The notes: generated by a model from the sequence alone, not told the origin. A stretch of DNA of 42,307 nucleotides from Bacillus timonensis (GCA_020171895.1 JAIVAN010000017.1:1-42307), one strand, 5' to 3'; counted from the stretch's first letter, positions 1-9,998 are shown. Made by a program: numbers and translations.

Positions 1-3000
1 CCGTTCCGTTTGTTTCGTACGTAACGACGTCTCCATCTAAGGTATAAGACGTGCGTACCCCGTTGACGACTTTTTCCGTTCGAATGCCATCGACATTATA
101 CAAATACGACGTTTCGAGGCCATTTCCTTTAATCCCTGTTAATTGATCTCCCATGTGCCAAGAGAAAGAGAGATCTTGATAGGCCGTAGGATTTCCGATT
201 TCATCATATGAAATGATGTTGCCTTGGTACGACGTGAGTTTGTCTTTCCAAACAGAGTCGTAAGCGTAATTTATTCTTTCAAGCAACGTAGTCGGTATGG
301 CGTCTCTTGTGTATGCATAAACCTCTCGTGTTAAGATGTTGCCTCCGACATCATACGTGTACAGAATCGTTTGTCCTCGTTTTTCATTGTCCTCACGCGT
401 GAGTTCACTGGCCTCATTGTATTCATAGTAAATTCGTTGGCCGTTTTCTTCAATCGTTTTAATGTGGCCAACCTCATCATACGTGTATGAAGTGACTTCA
501 CCTTGAATCGACATCGAAGCGATTTTGTTTGTCGATGAACCATTGACACCCTGTGTAAAGGTATAAGCTGTATCGATCGTGGTGTCATTGATGACTAGTT
601 GTTGTGTATCCAGTCTGCCAAGGGCATCATACCCATAATTCACTTCCACTTTTGAAACGGATGGGCGTTGATACGTGACCTTCTTTGGACGGTTATCGCG
701 ATCATAATCATAATGTGTCGTATAGGTCTCGATAAAATCTTTGCCGTAAATAAGACCGTGATAAGCATTGCTTGTGTCGTCTTTGACAAAGTGGGACGAC
801 GCTGCGTCAAATTCATACGCTGCGAGTAAGCCACTACTTGTCCCTGTCCCTATTTCTGTTTGGGACAACGCTCGGGAATACACACGGAGATAATCCATCT
901 CTCCTGTAAAGAAGTCCGTTTGGAGTGAGCCATCATAGTCCATACCAATTTGCCAAGGACTTCCATCATAGTTTGTACGAGTCGCGACATGACCTTCCCA
1001 TACTTTTGTTCCGTCTTCGTAGATTTTACCTGTGTTTCCATTTAACACAAAGGCAACGTCTTTCCATACGCCTACTGATGAGGAAGAAACAAACGATGCC
1101 GGTGTATTGTTGATATACCATCGTCCATCATACATGCCTAACAGAAGTGCATTGTTTCCTTGCTTGTCATTTCGAACAAGTAAGGCTTGGTCATGCATGC
1201 CATTTAAGCGAATGCTTAAATCGACTGAAAGAGGTGAGGTGCCTTTTCCTACCTCGTTCAACGCTCCTACTTCAATAAAGGTTGACCCTGTAAAACCAAA
1301 TGTACCTTGTTTATGATTTGTCTCACTACCCAAGGAAATCGTAGGACTTAACGAAACATAAGCTCGTCCATTGCGTGTGAACTCATAAGGAATTTCTCCC
1401 TTTTCTTTGATCCATTGATTCGCTCCGAAAATCGTCCCGTGATGGTTATTTCCACTAATGTCAATAAGCTGCGTTCCGCTTCCCTCATTGAAATTATATT
1501 CAGCGACAATTCCTAATGGCGTTCCCGTCATGAGCTCACTTGGTGCTAACGCACGGTTATAGATTCTAACATGGTCCATTTTACCAGAAAAGAAGTCCGA
1601 AAGGGCAGCGCCATCCATTTCCATGCCAAGCGTCCAAGGGTTACCGTCATAACTTCTTGCCCCCATCGTTCCTTGCCACACTTGAACCCCATTTTCATAA
1701 AGCGTGGCTGTCGTCCCATTCACCACCACCGCAACGTCCATCCATGCCCCTGTGACCGAAGGGACGGCAGACGTATAATCGAGGAAACTATATTTCTTGC
1801 TGTAGGTACCAAATAAAAATGAGTTTCCACCTGTGATTGTATTTTTCGCAAGAAAAGCCTGATCCTTCTCATCATCTAAAAACACAGTCATTTCAATGGT
1901 CATTGAAGATGTGCCATTTCCTACAGAGCTTAATCCATCAAGCTTCACATAGGTTGATTTCCCATCAAAATCAAGTGAGCCTCTTATCGAATCATCATAA
2001 AGACCTGTCACCTCTAGCTCATCCGAAAACGAATATCCGCTTCGGTGTAGCGTTGTAGGTGCGACAACGTATGGATCAGTAGACGTAAACGTGTCGACTT
2101 TTTGAAATGAATCAAACGGTAGTCTATTCTGGGAAACTGTTGTATGACCAATTCCTTTGATTTCTACTTTCGCTAATTCTTTTCCTGTATCATCCTTTAA
2201 AGTAACGGCAGTTTCTGTTGTTGTATGTGAAATCCCATCTACAAGATATTCTGTTGGAGTTGCAGCTTGATAACTTTCCCAATTCACAGCGCCCACAATC
2301 GTCCCGTGGTGTCCATTTCCACTAATATCAGTAAGTTTATTACCCGTTCCTTGATTAAAATCGTACTCTGCTACGATATTGGTGCTCACTGGACTTCCAA
2401 CAATTTCATTAGCTGTTAATGCTTTGTTGTAAATCGTGATGTGATCCATTTTCCCTTTAAAGAAATCTGATTTATTTGGTCCACTTTGACTAGGATCATA
2501 TTCCATCCCAATGATCCACTTCATACTAGATTCATAGAGATCACGCGATGCAATATCCCCCGACCAGATACGTTGACCATCCTCGTACACGTATCCTCTA
2601 CTCTGATCCATTACAAACGTTACATCTACCCATCTACCAACTGTTGATGCTCCTCCGTCTGTGCTGTTACGTCCATAAATGATACTGTATTTACCGTTCC
2701 AACTTCCAAATCCAGCGATATTATCTCCATTTGCATTATTTCTAGATAAGATCGCCCCACTAGTTGTATCTTCTTTATATATCCTTGCTTTTACAGTCAT
2801 TCCATTAATGCCTTTACCTACTTCATTTAGGGCGTCTAACGTTACATAGGTTGTAGTACCATCGAAAAGAAGTGCTCCAGCTCGACCACTGTTTCCTAGT
2901 TTTGTAACTTGAATGACTTTTGAATAATTAGTGGTTCGATCTAATGTTTCAGTAACTGTCGCAACAACTGGATTAGAAGAAGTTACTTCAACGGGTACTA

Positions 3001-3304
3001 TTGTATTAGAAACTAAGCTCGTTCCGATTTTGTTTTTTAGATTGATAGTCGCAAATCGTTTATCAATCCTCTCTGAAAGTGAATTAAGGTTATTATTTTT
3101 ATCATAGGTATACAGTACTGAATGCCCATTGTCTTTCATCAACTCAGAGAGTCGATTGGATAAATCATATACATATCTATATGAAACATTATTTACATAA
3201 TCTCGATGAAAGCCTAAGTTACCATTCCCATCATATGCATTTTCATAGAATAATTGTTCATTAGATTTAATACAAAAAGGGCTTCTCAATAGGTGGTTAA
3301 CCAT
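1..3304 (-). CDS. RHS/YD-repeat protein with three LamG-like domains; N-terminally truncated, 3' end beyond window
   Basis: The minus frame is open with no stop from 3304 to the left edge (about 1101 codons). Residues ~13-60 are YD-type repeats (YDGNGN, YVYDLSNRL, YTYDKNNN). Three LamG/concanavalin-like domains follow at ~140-300, ~440-595 and ~665-820. The first two are each followed by a DISGN(G/N)HHGTI segment, and each domain carries the FF.G.MD...(I/V)Y.(K/R)AL ending. YD repeats resume at ~860-1101 (YDALGRL, YTYDEVGHI, YTYDVGGNI). RHS/WapA-family proteins are usually very large secreted or surface toxins with an N-terminal secretion region and a variable C-terminal toxin. Here there is no signal peptide: the frame opens in mid-YD repeat, and the in-frame stop just upstream leaves an ATG that lies in the loop of the rlmCD terminator. 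I infer a displaced 5'-truncated fragment or silent cassette rather than a normally expressed gene. The toxin end, if any, is outside the window. Confidence 0.82.
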   Translation of the reverse strand, partial: MVNHLLRSPFCIKSNEQLFYENAYDGNGNLGFHRDYVNNVSYRYVYDLSNRLSELMKDNGHSVLYTYDKNNNLNSLSERIDKRFATINLKNKIGTSLVSNTIVPVEVTSSNPVVATVTETLDRTTNYSKVIQVTKLGNSGRAGALLFDGTTTYVTLDALNEVGKGINGMTVKARIYKEDTTSGAILSRNNANGDNIAGFGSWNGKYSIIYGRNSTDGGASTVGRWVDVTFVMDQSRGYVYEDGQRIWSGDIASRDLYESSMKWIIGMEYDPSQSGPNKSDFFKGKMDHITIYNKALTANEIVGSPVSTNIVAEYDFNQGTGNKLTDISGNGHHGTIVGAVNWESYQAATPTEYLVDGISHTTTETAVTLKDDTGKELAKVEIKGIGHTTVSQNRLPFDSFQKVDTFTSTDPYVVAPTTLHRSGYSFSDELEVTGLYDDSIRGSLDFDGKSTYVKLDGLSSVGNGTSSMTIEMTVFLDDEKDQAFLAKNTITGGNSFLFGTYSKKYSFLDYTSAVPSVTGAWMDVAVVVNGTTATLYENGVQVWQGTMGARSYDGNPWTLGMEMDGAALSDFFSGKMDHVRIYNRALAPSELMTGTPLGIVAEYNFNEGSGTQLIDISGNNHHGTIFGANQWIKEKGEIPYEFTRNGRAYVSLSPTISLGSETNHKQGTFGFTGSTFIEVGALNEVGKGTSPLSVDLSIRLNGMHDQALLVRNDKQGNNALLLGMYDGRWYINNTPASFVSSSSVGVWKDVAFVLNGNTGKIYEDGTKVWEGHVATRTNYDGSPWQIGMDYDGSLQTDFFTGEMDYLRVYSRALSQTEIGTGTSSGLLAAYEFDAASSHFVKDDTSNAYHGLIYGKDFIETYTTHYDYDRDNRPKKVTYQRPSVSKVEVNYGYDALGRLDTQQLVINDTTIDTAYTFTQGVNGSSTNKIASMSIQGEVTSYTYDEVGHIKTIEENGQRIYYEYNEASELTREDNEKRGQTILYTYDVGGNILTREVYAYTRDAIPTTLLERINYAYDSVWKDKLTSYQGNIISYDEIGNPTAYQDLSFSWHMGDQLTGIKGNGLETSYLYNVDGIRTEKVVNGVRTSYTLDGDVVTYETNGT

Positions 3305-3319
3305 TTGAAAAGCCCTTTT
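3274..3319 (-). terminator. intrinsic terminator downstream of rlmCD
   Basis: On the minus strand a 15-bp stem (AAAAGGGCTTTTCAA with TTGAGAAGCCCTTTT, one non-Watson-Crick position) encloses a 15-nt loop containing the palindrome TGGTTAACCA and is followed by a T run. It lies about 100 bp after the rlmCD stop. The loop also holds the ATG that opens the RHS frame. Confidence 0.8.
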
Positions 3320-3363
3320 CCCTTACTGTATTTATAGATTTGATAGAACTTCTAAAAATAATA

Positions 3364-3400
3364 GGACGGTTCGAATGCTTCTTCGAAATTAGAACCGTCC
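3364..3400. repeat. GGACGGTTC/GAACCGTCC hairpin
   Basis: A 9-bp perfect inverted repeat (ggacggttc...gaaccgtcc) contains a nested ttcgaa...ttcgaa pair. It sits between the rlmCD stop and the terminator and has no T run directly after it. It may be an mRNA 3'-end structure or a small dispersed palindrome. A loosely similar GGAC...GTCC structure lies between purC and purB. Confidence 0.5.
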
Positions 3401-3417
3401 CTCGAACTCCTATTAAC

Positions 3418-4791
3418 TTATTTTAAGTGTATCTGTGCTACACACTCAACATGCGTCGTATGCGGAAACATATCCACCGGCTGGATCTCCATGGTCTCAT
3501 ACCCACCATCTTCTAAAATACGTAAATCCCGAGCAAGCGTTGCAGGATTACATGATACATAAACAACCCGCTTTGGCTTCATATCAAGAATCGTTTGTAA
3601 GAGTGCTTCGTCACAGCCTTTTCTTGGAGGATCGACAACAAGGACATCTGCTTCGTTTCCTTGCTTGTACCACTCAGGAATGACCGTTTCTGCTTCTCCG
3701 ACTGCGAACTCAACGTTTTCGATACCATTTAAGGTTGCATTTCGTTTCGCGTCTTCAATCGCTTCTGGGACAATTTCTACCCCGAAAACTTTTTTTGCTT
3801 TTTGAGCAAGGAATAGGGAGATCGTTCCGATCCCACAATATGCGTCAATAACAGATTCTTCACCTGTTAAATTTGCATACTTTAGCGCTTGGTCATATAA
3901 CACTTTCGTTTGTTCTGGATTCACCTGATAAAATGACCGAGCTGATATCGCAAATTTAATATCACCAATGCTGTCGTAAATATATTCTTCTCCCCAAATC
4001 ACATTCGTTTTGTCACCAAAAATGACGTTTGTTCGCTTATTGTTGATGTTTTGAACGATTGATTTAATGGCTGGAATTTCCTTTGTTAACTCTTCAATGA
4101 TTTTCGTTTTATGTGGTAACTCTTCGGTACGAGTGATGAGAACGACCATGATTTCACCTGTTACTAAACCATAACGAGCCATAACATGTCTTAAATTCCC
4201 TTTATGTTTTTTCTCATCAAAGGCACGAACACCATATTTTTCACAAATGCGTTTCACCGATTGAATGACAGCATCATTTTTCTCTTGTTGGATTAGGCAC
4301 GCTTCCATATCAATGATTTCGTGACTACGCTGCTGATAAAACCCTGCCACCAGTCCTCCTTCAACTTCCCCAACAGGAACTTGTGCTTTATTGCGATAGC
4401 GCCATGGGTTTTCCATCCCTAAAACTGGGTGAACCTTAACATGAGGCAAATGTCCAATTCGAGCCATTACTTCTTTCACTTGCTTTTGTTTTGCCATAAG
4501 CTGCCCTTCGTAGCTTACATGTTGTAGCTGACACCCTCCGCACTCTTTATAAACAGGACATGGAGCATCCACTCGGAACGGGCTCTTTTCATACAACTCA
4601 ACTAACCGTCCAAATCCATAGCCCTTTTTCAATTTAACTACCTTAATTTTCGCTTTTTCATCAGGAAGAGCGTTAGGTACAAAGATTGGAAAACCCTCAA
4701 TTTTTGCCACCCCTGCCCCATCATGGGTTAAATCTTCAAACGTGACCTCATAATATTCATTTTTTTCAACCGCTGTCTGTACATTAGCCAT
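3418..4791 (-). CDS. rlmCD: 23S rRNA (uracil-C5)-methyltransferase, RlmCD/RumA type
   Basis: 457 residues of the TrmA/RumA family, which methylates uracil C5 in 23S rRNA using SAM; in B. subtilis the orthologue (YefA) handles two positions. A TRAM domain covers ~10-70. Fe-S cluster cysteines are visible as C78-x5-C84-x2-C87 plus a later EAC cysteine (~163). The SAM site reads DAYCGIGT, followed by VVDPPRKG, and the catalytic cysteine is in YVSCNP near the C-terminus. [10 protein letters not shown] is the family motif for nucleotide binding. The start has the RBS AAAGGAAG. The gene follows dgkB, the B. subtilis order, with a dgkB terminator in between, so it may have its own promoter. Length is normal and no damage is seen. 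Confidence 0.93.
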   Translation of the reverse strand: MANVQTAVEKNEYYEVTFEDLTHDGAGVAKIEGFPIFVPNALPDEKAKIKVVKLKKGYGFGRLVELYEKSPFRVDAPCPVYKECGGCQLQHVSYEGQLMAKQKQVKEVMARIGHLPHVKVHPVLGMENPWRYRNKAQVPVGEVEGGLVAGFYQQRSHEIIDMEACLIQQEKNDAVIQSVKRICEKYGVRAFDEKKHKGNLRHVMARYGLVTGEIMVVLITRTEELPHKTKIIEELTKEIPAIKSIVQNINNKRTNVIFGDKTNVIWGEEYIYDSIGDIKFAISARSFYQVNPEQTKVLYDQALKYANLTGEESVIDAYCGIGTISLFLAQKAKKVFGVEIVPEAIEDAKRNATLNGIENVEFAVGEAETVIPEWYKQGNEADVLVVDPPRKGCDEALLQTILDMKPKRVVYVSCNPATLARDLRILEDGGYETMEIQPVDMFPHTTHVECVAQIHLK

Positions 4792-4901
4792 ATCTATTAA
4801 CTTCCTTTATCGTCAAATTGCTAAAATTGATTGTATCACAACTCAGACGTTGTTCGCCAACGGAGGTGAAAGCACCTTGTTTCATCTCTCTATTTCCCCA
4901 T

Positions 4902-4927
4902 AAAAAAAGCCCGGCATTTGCCAAGCT
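4902..4927 (-). terminator. intrinsic terminator of dgkB
   Basis: On the minus strand AGCTTGGC-AAAT-GCCGGGCT forms an 8-bp stem with two G-T pairs, followed by seven T. It begins at the dgkB stop codon. Confidence 0.8.
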
Positions 4928-5841
4928 CACTCTGTTTCATTCATCTTTTCTGCTTTTTCTTTCGCCACAAATACTTCAATATGCTGATAAAGATTAACAA
5001 ATTCACCAGGGAGTAATCCACCATACTCGCCATCAAGGTTTAATTGCATCTTTTCTGACGGTTTCACTTTTACACGATTTGCTTTCGTATAAATGATATG
5101 TGGATCATGTATATGTTCTCCACGAACGGCAAGAGAGGCTACTTTAATAAAATCAGCTAAGTTTGCCTTCTTTAAAATAATTAGATCAAAAAGTCCATCA
5201 TTTAATGAAGAATCTGGCGCAAGCTTTTCAAATCCACCTACTGAATTCGTCAATGAAACGAGGAACAACATGATTTCACCTTCAAATAACTTTCCATCAT
5301 ACTCAATCTCAACATAAGTAGGCTTAATCGAAGGTAAAATTTCCATCCCCTTGATATAATAAGCCAACTGTCCAAGCATTGTTTTTAACTTACTTGGTAC
5401 CTCATATGTTAATTCTGTTAACCGGCCGCCACCAGCAATATTAATAAAATATTTGTCATTTACACGTCCAATATCTATCGGACAAGCTACGTCATCTAAA
5501 ATAACATCAACAGCACCTTCTACCGTTCTCGGTACACCGATCGCTCGTGCAAAGTCATTTGTTGTTCCAACCGGAATAATCCCTAACTTTGGTCGATACG
5601 GTTGTTCAGCCAAGCCATTAATAACTTCATTAATGGTCCCATCTCCTCCAGCTGCAATAACAACATCGTACTGACGCTCAACCGCAATTTTGGCTGCCTC
5701 AGTTGCATCACCAGCTCCCGTTGTCGCATGACAGGAGGTTTCATACCCCGCTTGCTCTAAACGCTGTAAGACTTCCGGCAAATGTCGCTTAAACATCTCT
5801 CTACCTGAAGTTGGATTATATATAATTCTCGCTCTTTTCAT
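4927..5841 (-). CDS. dgkB: diacylglycerol kinase DgkB
   Basis: 304 residues of the DAGK_cat/LCB5 family. It phosphorylates diacylglycerol to phosphatidic acid at the cytoplasmic face of the membrane, recycling the diacylglycerol released when lipoteichoic acid is made from phosphatidylglycerol. The nucleotide-binding GGDGT motif is at residues 65-69, preceded by NPTSG at 9-13, and PVGTTNDFARAIG follows. The C-terminal domain has the family DGLFD signature. The RBS region reads AGGATGATGGG. The position between gatB and rlmCD matches B. subtilis yerQ; yerO and yerP, which lie there in B. subtilis, are absent, and the space holds repeats instead. Confidence 0.94.
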   Translation of the reverse strand: MKRARIIYNPTSGREMFKRHLPEVLQRLEQAGYETSCHATTGAGDATEAAKIAVERQYDVVIAAGGDGTINEVINGLAEQPYRPKLGIIPVGTTNDFARAIGVPRTVEGAVDVILDDVACPIDIGRVNDKYFINIAGGGRLTELTYEVPSKLKTMLGQLAYYIKGMEILPSIKPTYVEIEYDGKLFEGEIMLFLVSLTNSVGGFEKLAPDSSLNDGLFDLIILKKANLADFIKVASLAVRGEHIHDPHIIYTKANRVKVKPSEKMQLNLDGEYGGLLPGEFVNLYQHIEVFVAKEKAEKMNETE

Positions 5842-6017
5842 TACCCATCATCCTATATATCTTTAAAATTTATATTCAATATAGCTTATTCCACTATTTA
5901 ACATCATATATCAACAATCTGTTTTAATCAATTTTTTCTCCATAAAACCCTACATGAATTACCAATTTAATCCACAAAGTAGTCTATACTTAGTCCAAAG
6001 ACTATCGATGAGATTTC

Positions 6018-6116
6018 CGCAACACTCACAGAAAACTAAACTCTGAAACGAGGATAATCCCCCCATGTTCAATGATAAAGTTGTATTTTTAGTGCAGACT
6101 TCCAAGCAAAGTGATT
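6018..6116. repeat. degenerate partial copy of the ~250-bp tandem structured repeat
   Basis: The stretch with actctgaaacgaggataa then ccccatgttca resembles the right-hand part of the two following units (gtcctgcaacgaagattaac, then a ...gttcagtgt segment) but is heavily diverged. It directly precedes them, so the array appears to be about 2.4 units. No gene is seen in 5842-6634 apart from the array; the part nearest dgkB is AT-rich and must hold the dgkB promoter, which I could not place. Confidence 0.4.
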
Positions 6117-6366
6117 TGCACCATGAAGGATTGAAATGTGATTTTGATATTTCCGATATCGAATGTTGTGTTTAGTACTTAATGCGAGTTAACCGTAGTG
6201 GAAGGAACCGAGACTCCTGTGGGAATAGCGACGGACTTGAGACCCCACAGGCAAAGCCGAGAATGCTCAAGTGGCGCCCCACGGAAAGCGAGGTTCCTGC
6301 AACGAAGATTAACACCCACAGTTCAGTGTTGGATTTTCAGGGTAGACTACCATGCATTTAAGAATT
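6117..6366. repeat. dispersed structured repeat, unit 1 of a tandem pair
   Basis: A unit of about 250 bp starting at tgcaccatgaagg. Its core, 6186-6317, is bounded by gttaacc and (a)gattaacac and is rich in internal inverted repeats: gagactcctgtggg against cccacggaaagcgag, and gagaccccacaggc. It is non-coding; frames crossing it are not conserved between copies. Further copies lie at 6367-6599, 20413-20753 and 37570-37790. No transposase is present, so it is MITE-like or REP-like. Confidence 0.75.
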
Positions 6367-6599
6367 TGCACCATGGAGGATGAAAATTTTAATTTTTTGT
6401 ATCTTAGAATGTTGGATTTTAAGTAGTCCATGTGTGTTAATCGTAGTGGAAGGACCGAGACTCCTGCAGGAGATGTGCCGGACTTGAGACCCCACAGGCG
6501 CAGCCGAGGAGGCTCAAGTGGCACCCTGCGGAAAGCGAGAGTCCTGCAACGCAGATTAACACCCCATGTTCAGTGTGATGAATTGTATTTTCAGGGTAG
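6367..6599. repeat. dispersed structured repeat, unit 2 of a tandem pair
   Basis: It begins tgcaccatggagg, like unit 1 (period ~250 bp). The core 6433-6564 runs from tgtgttaatc to gattaacac. It ends with attttcagggta immediately before the T-run side of the gatB terminator. Non-coding. Confidence 0.75.
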
Positions 6600-6601
6600 C
6601 C

Positions 6602-6630
6602 AAAAAAGAACACCCCAAAGGGTGCTCTTT
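6602..6630 (-). terminator. intrinsic terminator of the gatCAB operon
   Basis: On the minus strand AAGAGCACCC-TTT-GGGGTGTTCTT forms a strong stem followed by TTTT. It starts five bases after the gatB stop codon. Confidence 0.9.
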
Positions 6631-6634
6631 CCAT

Positions 6635-8065
6635 CTATCGCTTATCCATTTCTGCTACCAATAACTTATTAACCATTTGCGGGTTTGCTTGACCCTTCGT
6701 TTGCTTCATCACTTGACCAACAAGAAAACCAATCGCTTTTCCCTTTCCACTCTTGTAATCTTCAACAGATTGTGGATTTCCATCAAGTATTCCCGTAATA
6801 ATTTTCGTAAGTGCGCCCTCGTCTGAAATTTGAACAAGACCCTTTTCTTTTACAATTGCTTCGGCTTCTCCACCGTTTTCAATTAACTCTTTAAACACTT
6901 GCTTCGCTATTTTAGAAGAAATCGTACCATCACCAATTAACTTAATCATTCCCGCTAATCCTTGTGGTGTTAATGCAACATCACTTAGCTCTTTTTGTTC
7001 AGCATTTAAATAACCAGACACTTCACCCATCATCCAGTTTGATGCTTGTTTAGGATCTGCTCCGTGAGAAACCGTTTCTTCAAAAAAGTCCGCCATTTCT
7101 TTCGTAATCGTCAGCACCTTAGCATCATAAACTGGTAAGCCAAACTCTTCTGTATATCGCTTTTGACGAGAATCAGGTAATTCTGGAATATCTGCTCGGA
7201 CCCTTTCCTTCCAATCTTCATCAATAAATAAGTTGACTAAATCCGGCTCTGGGAAGTATCTGTAATCATCAGACCCTTCTTTTACCCTCATTAAAATGGT
7301 CGTTTTGGTTGCTTCATCATATCGGCGTGTTTCTTGCTGGATTTCTCCACCCGCAAGCAGCACTTCCTCTTGACGTTTTACTTCATACTCTAAGCCTTTT
7401 TGCACAAAAGCAAATGAGTTTAAGTTTTTTAATTCCGTTTTTGTTCCAAACTCTTTTTGACCAACAGGTCGTAATGAAATGTTTGCATCACAACGAAGTG
7501 AGCCTTCTTCCATTTTACAATCCGAAACACCAGTATATTGAATAATTGATTTTAGCTTTTCTAAATAGGCGTATGCTTCTTCTGGAGTACGAATATCGGG
7601 TTCAGATACGATTTCTACTAGCGGTGTGCCTTGACGGTTATAATCCACTAATGAAAATCCATCACCTGTATGAGTAAGCTTACCAGCATCTTCTTCTAAA
7701 TGGATACGTGTAATTCCAATCCGTTTTTTCTCTCCATTGACTTCAATCTCTATCCACCCATTTTCACCGATCGGTTTATCAAACTGTGAAATTTGATAAG
7801 CCTTTGGATTGTCTGGATAAAAATAGTTCTTTCGATCAAACTTTGTTTCTGTGGCAACCTCGCAATTGAGCGCCATTGCTGCACGCATTCCATACTCCAC
7901 TGCTTTTTTATTTAAAACAGGGAGCACCCCAGGATATCCTAAGTCAATTACACTTGTTTGTGTATTAGGGGGCGCACCAAATTCAGTCGGACTACTTGAG
8001 AATATTTTTGATTTTGTTTTTAATTCTACATGGACTTCAAGTCCAATCACCGTTTCAAATTTCAA
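6635..8065 (-). CDS. gatB: Asp-tRNA(Asn)/Glu-tRNA(Gln) amidotransferase subunit B
   Basis: 476 residues, the normal GatB length. GatB binds the mischarged tRNA, activates the aspartyl or glutamyl group with ATP, and accepts ammonia from GatA. The N-terminal signature [16 protein letters not shown] is present, with [12 protein letters not shown] and the tRNA-facing [10 protein letters not shown] segments. The C-terminal ~150 residues are the helical plus YqeY-like tail. The start is TTG with RBS AAGGGGGGAG upstream. It is the last gene of gatC-gatA-gatB and ends at a strong terminator. The complex implies the indirect route to Gln-tRNA, as known for Bacillus. Confidence 0.96.
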   Translation of the reverse strand: MKFETVIGLEVHVELKTKSKIFSSSPTEFGAPPNTQTSVIDLGYPGVLPVLNKKAVEYGMRAAMALNCEVATETKFDRKNYFYPDNPKAYQISQFDKPIGENGWIEIEVNGEKKRIGITRIHLEEDAGKLTHTGDGFSLVDYNRQGTPLVEIVSEPDIRTPEEAYAYLEKLKSIIQYTGVSDCKMEEGSLRCDANISLRPVGQKEFGTKTELKNLNSFAFVQKGLEYEVKRQEEVLLAGGEIQQETRRYDEATKTTILMRVKEGSDDYRYFPEPDLVNLFIDEDWKERVRADIPELPDSRQKRYTEEFGLPVYDAKVLTITKEMADFFEETVSHGADPKQASNWMMGEVSGYLNAEQKELSDVALTPQGLAGMIKLIGDGTISSKIAKQVFKELIENGGEAEAIVKEKGLVQISDEGALTKIITGILDGNPQSVEDYKSGKGKAIGFLVGQVMKQTKGQANPQMVNKLLVAEMDKR

Positions 8066-8080
8066 TTTTGCTCCCCCCTT

Positions 8081-9538
8081 TTACAAACTTGGTTGTTTCT
8101 TATGGAAATCTGTTGCTTGCTCAAATGCATGTGCAACTCGGTAAATCGTTCCTTCATCAAAATGGCGCCCGATAATTTGCAGTCCAATCGGTAAACCGTT
8201 TGAGAATCCACATGGTATTGAAATGGCTGGTACACCTGCAAGATTCACGGGAATGGTTAAAATATCATTGGCATACATCGTCATTGGATTATTGATTTGT
8301 TCGCCAACTTTAAAGGCCGTTGTCGGTGCAGTTGGACCTAGTATGACATCATATGTCTGAAAGACATCCTCGAAATCTTGTTTGATGAGAGTTCGTACTT
8401 TTTGCGCTTTTTTGTAATAGGCATCATAGTAGCCTGAGCTGAGCGCAAATGTTCCGAGCATAATTCTTCGCTTCACTTCTTCACCAAAGCCTTCGCTTCT
8501 TGACTTCATATACATTTCTAATAAATTCTCAGCTTGGTCAGTGCGATAGCCATAACGAACACCATCAAACCTAGCTAGATTTGCAGAAGCTTCTGAAGAA
8601 GATAATAGGTAGTAGGTTGCTAGAGCATATTTAGAATGTGGTAGAGAAACCTCTTCCCATGTAGCTCCTAGTCCCTCTAACGTTTTTAATGCGCTTAAAA
8701 TGGATTGACGAACCTCTTCACTTACACCTTCTCCTAAATATTCTTTCGGTACGGCAATACGCAATCCTTTGACATCACCTGTAAGAGAAGAAAGAAAATC
8801 AGGCACTTCTACATTTGCAGAAGTAGAATCCATCGAATCCACACCTGATATCGCTTGTAATAAGTAGGCATTATCCTCTACATTTCTCGTAATAGGTCCA
8901 ATTTGATCTAAAGAGGAGGCAAATGCAACTAATCCATAACGGGACACTCGACCATAAGTTGGTTTTAGTCCAACTACTCCACAATAAGCTGCTGGCTGGC
9001 GTATTGATCCACCTGTATCAGATCCTAGTGAAAATAACACTTCACCTGCGGCAACTGCTGCAGCAGAACCCCCACTCGAGCCACCTGGTACATAGTCTGT
9101 ATTCCATGGATTTCTCGTCACATGGAAGCCTGAATTTTCATTCGAAGACCCCATCGCAAATTCGTCCATATTTAATTTTCCGATGACAACTGTTTCCGCA
9201 TCCTTAAGGCGTTGAACAACGGTAGCATCATAGATTGGATCGAAGTTCTCTAGAATTTTACTTGCACAAGTCGTTCGCAAGCCCTTTGTTACAATGTTGT
9301 CCTTCACGCCTATTGGCAAACCAAATAAAAGTCCATACTCATCTTTATTGCCAATTGCCTCATCTAACTGCTTGGCGTAAGCTCTTGCATTTTCTTCATC
9401 AACGGTAATAAATGCTCGAACCTTTTCTTCTACTTTGTTGATTTGTTGGTACGATTGGTCAACTAGTTCTGTTACTGATAGGTCTTTTTTATGAAGCATG
9501 TGGTGTAATTCTGAAATTTTATGTTGAAATAATGACAT
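8081..9538 (-). CDS. gatA: Asp-tRNA(Asn)/Glu-tRNA(Gln) amidotransferase subunit A
   Basis: 485 residues of the amidase-signature family. GatA is the glutaminase of GatCAB, releasing ammonia that is channelled to GatB. The Ser-cisSer-Lys triad is visible: K79 in [11 protein letters not shown]154 in GGSSGGS and S178 in [10 protein letters not shown]. The start ATG has RBS GAGGAGGAAG. It is separated from gatC and gatB by 15 bp each, consistent with one transcript and translational coupling. Confidence 0.97.
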   Translation of the reverse strand: MSLFQHKISELHHMLHKKDLSVTELVDQSYQQINKVEEKVRAFITVDEENARAYAKQLDEAIGNKDEYGLLFGLPIGVKDNIVTKGLRTTCASKILENFDPIYDATVVQRLKDAETVVIGKLNMDEFAMGSSNENSGFHVTRNPWNTDYVPGGSSGGSAAAVAAGEVLFSLGSDTGGSIRQPAAYCGVVGLKPTYGRVSRYGLVAFASSLDQIGPITRNVEDNAYLLQAISGVDSMDSTSANVEVPDFLSSLTGDVKGLRIAVPKEYLGEGVSEEVRQSILSALKTLEGLGATWEEVSLPHSKYALATYYLLSSSEASANLARFDGVRYGYRTDQAENLLEMYMKSRSEGFGEEVKRRIMLGTFALSSGYYDAYYKKAQKVRTLIKQDFEDVFQTYDVILGPTAPTTAFKVGEQINNPMTMYANDILTIPVNLAGVPAISIPCGFSNGLPIGLQIIGRHFDEGTIYRVAHAFEQATDFHKKQPSL

Positions 9539-9553
9539 GGTCTTCCTCCTCTC

Positions 9554-9844
9554 TTACTCGATAATTGATGGAACACGGAAATGTCCATCTTTGGCATCGG
9601 GTGCATTTTTCATAACCTCTTCAATTGGAAGTCCCTTTTCTGGAATATCTTCACGTAGAATATTTTTCACATCAAGCACGTGAGTCGTTGGTTTGACATC
9701 TTCAGTATCTAACTCATTTAATTGCTCCGCAAACGTGATCATAGCGTCTAATTGATTTTTAAATGATTCAGCCTCTTCTTCAGAAACTGCTAATCTTGCT
9801 AAATGTGCAACATGCTTTACTTGTTCAATTGAAATTCTCGACAT
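9554..9844 (-). CDS. gatC: Asp-tRNA(Asn)/Glu-tRNA(Gln) amidotransferase subunit C
   Basis: 96 residues, the small belt-like subunit that wraps and stabilises the GatA-GatB pair. The family motif [16 protein letters not shown] is near the N-terminus and the conserved RVP ending (FRVPSIIE) is present. I chose ATG at 9844, spaced correctly from AGGGGGAT, over the GTG one codon upstream. First gene of the operon. Confidence 0.95.
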   Translation of the reverse strand: MSRISIEQVKHVAHLARLAVSEEEAESFKNQLDAMITFAEQLNELDTEDVKPTTHVLDVKNILREDIPEKGLPIEEVMKNAPDAKDGHFRVPSIIE

Positions 9845-9890
9845 CACAGCATCCCCCTATAATAAGTGCTCGTCCAAAGATAATACACTG

Positions 9891-9920
9891 ATAATAGCAA
9901 AGTTTTGGTTATCAAAGCAA
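9891..9920 (-). promoter_or_regulatory. probable sigma-A promoter of gatCAB
   Basis: On the minus strand TTGCTT (9920-9915) and TATTAT (9896-9891) are spaced by 18 bp, about 50 bp upstream of the gatC start. The -35 is weak and the -10 matches 5 of 6 bases. Confidence 0.4.
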
Positions 9921-9998
9921 GAATTGTAAATGTATTCATTTTAAATCGGAAAACCCTTCTCATTCATGTTCATTTTCTCCACATGAAATCGAGCCCAT

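Noticed and set aside
331-1041. Three short minus-strand frames (331-588, 640-834, 850-1041)
   Set aside because: They are shifted shadows of the long RHS frame, which is open throughout; their composition is biased and they have no ribosome binding sites.
6198-6672. Frames of 61-80 codons crossing the 6.2-6.6 kb repeats
   Set aside because: They follow the repeat sequence, differ between copies, and lack ribosome binding sites.
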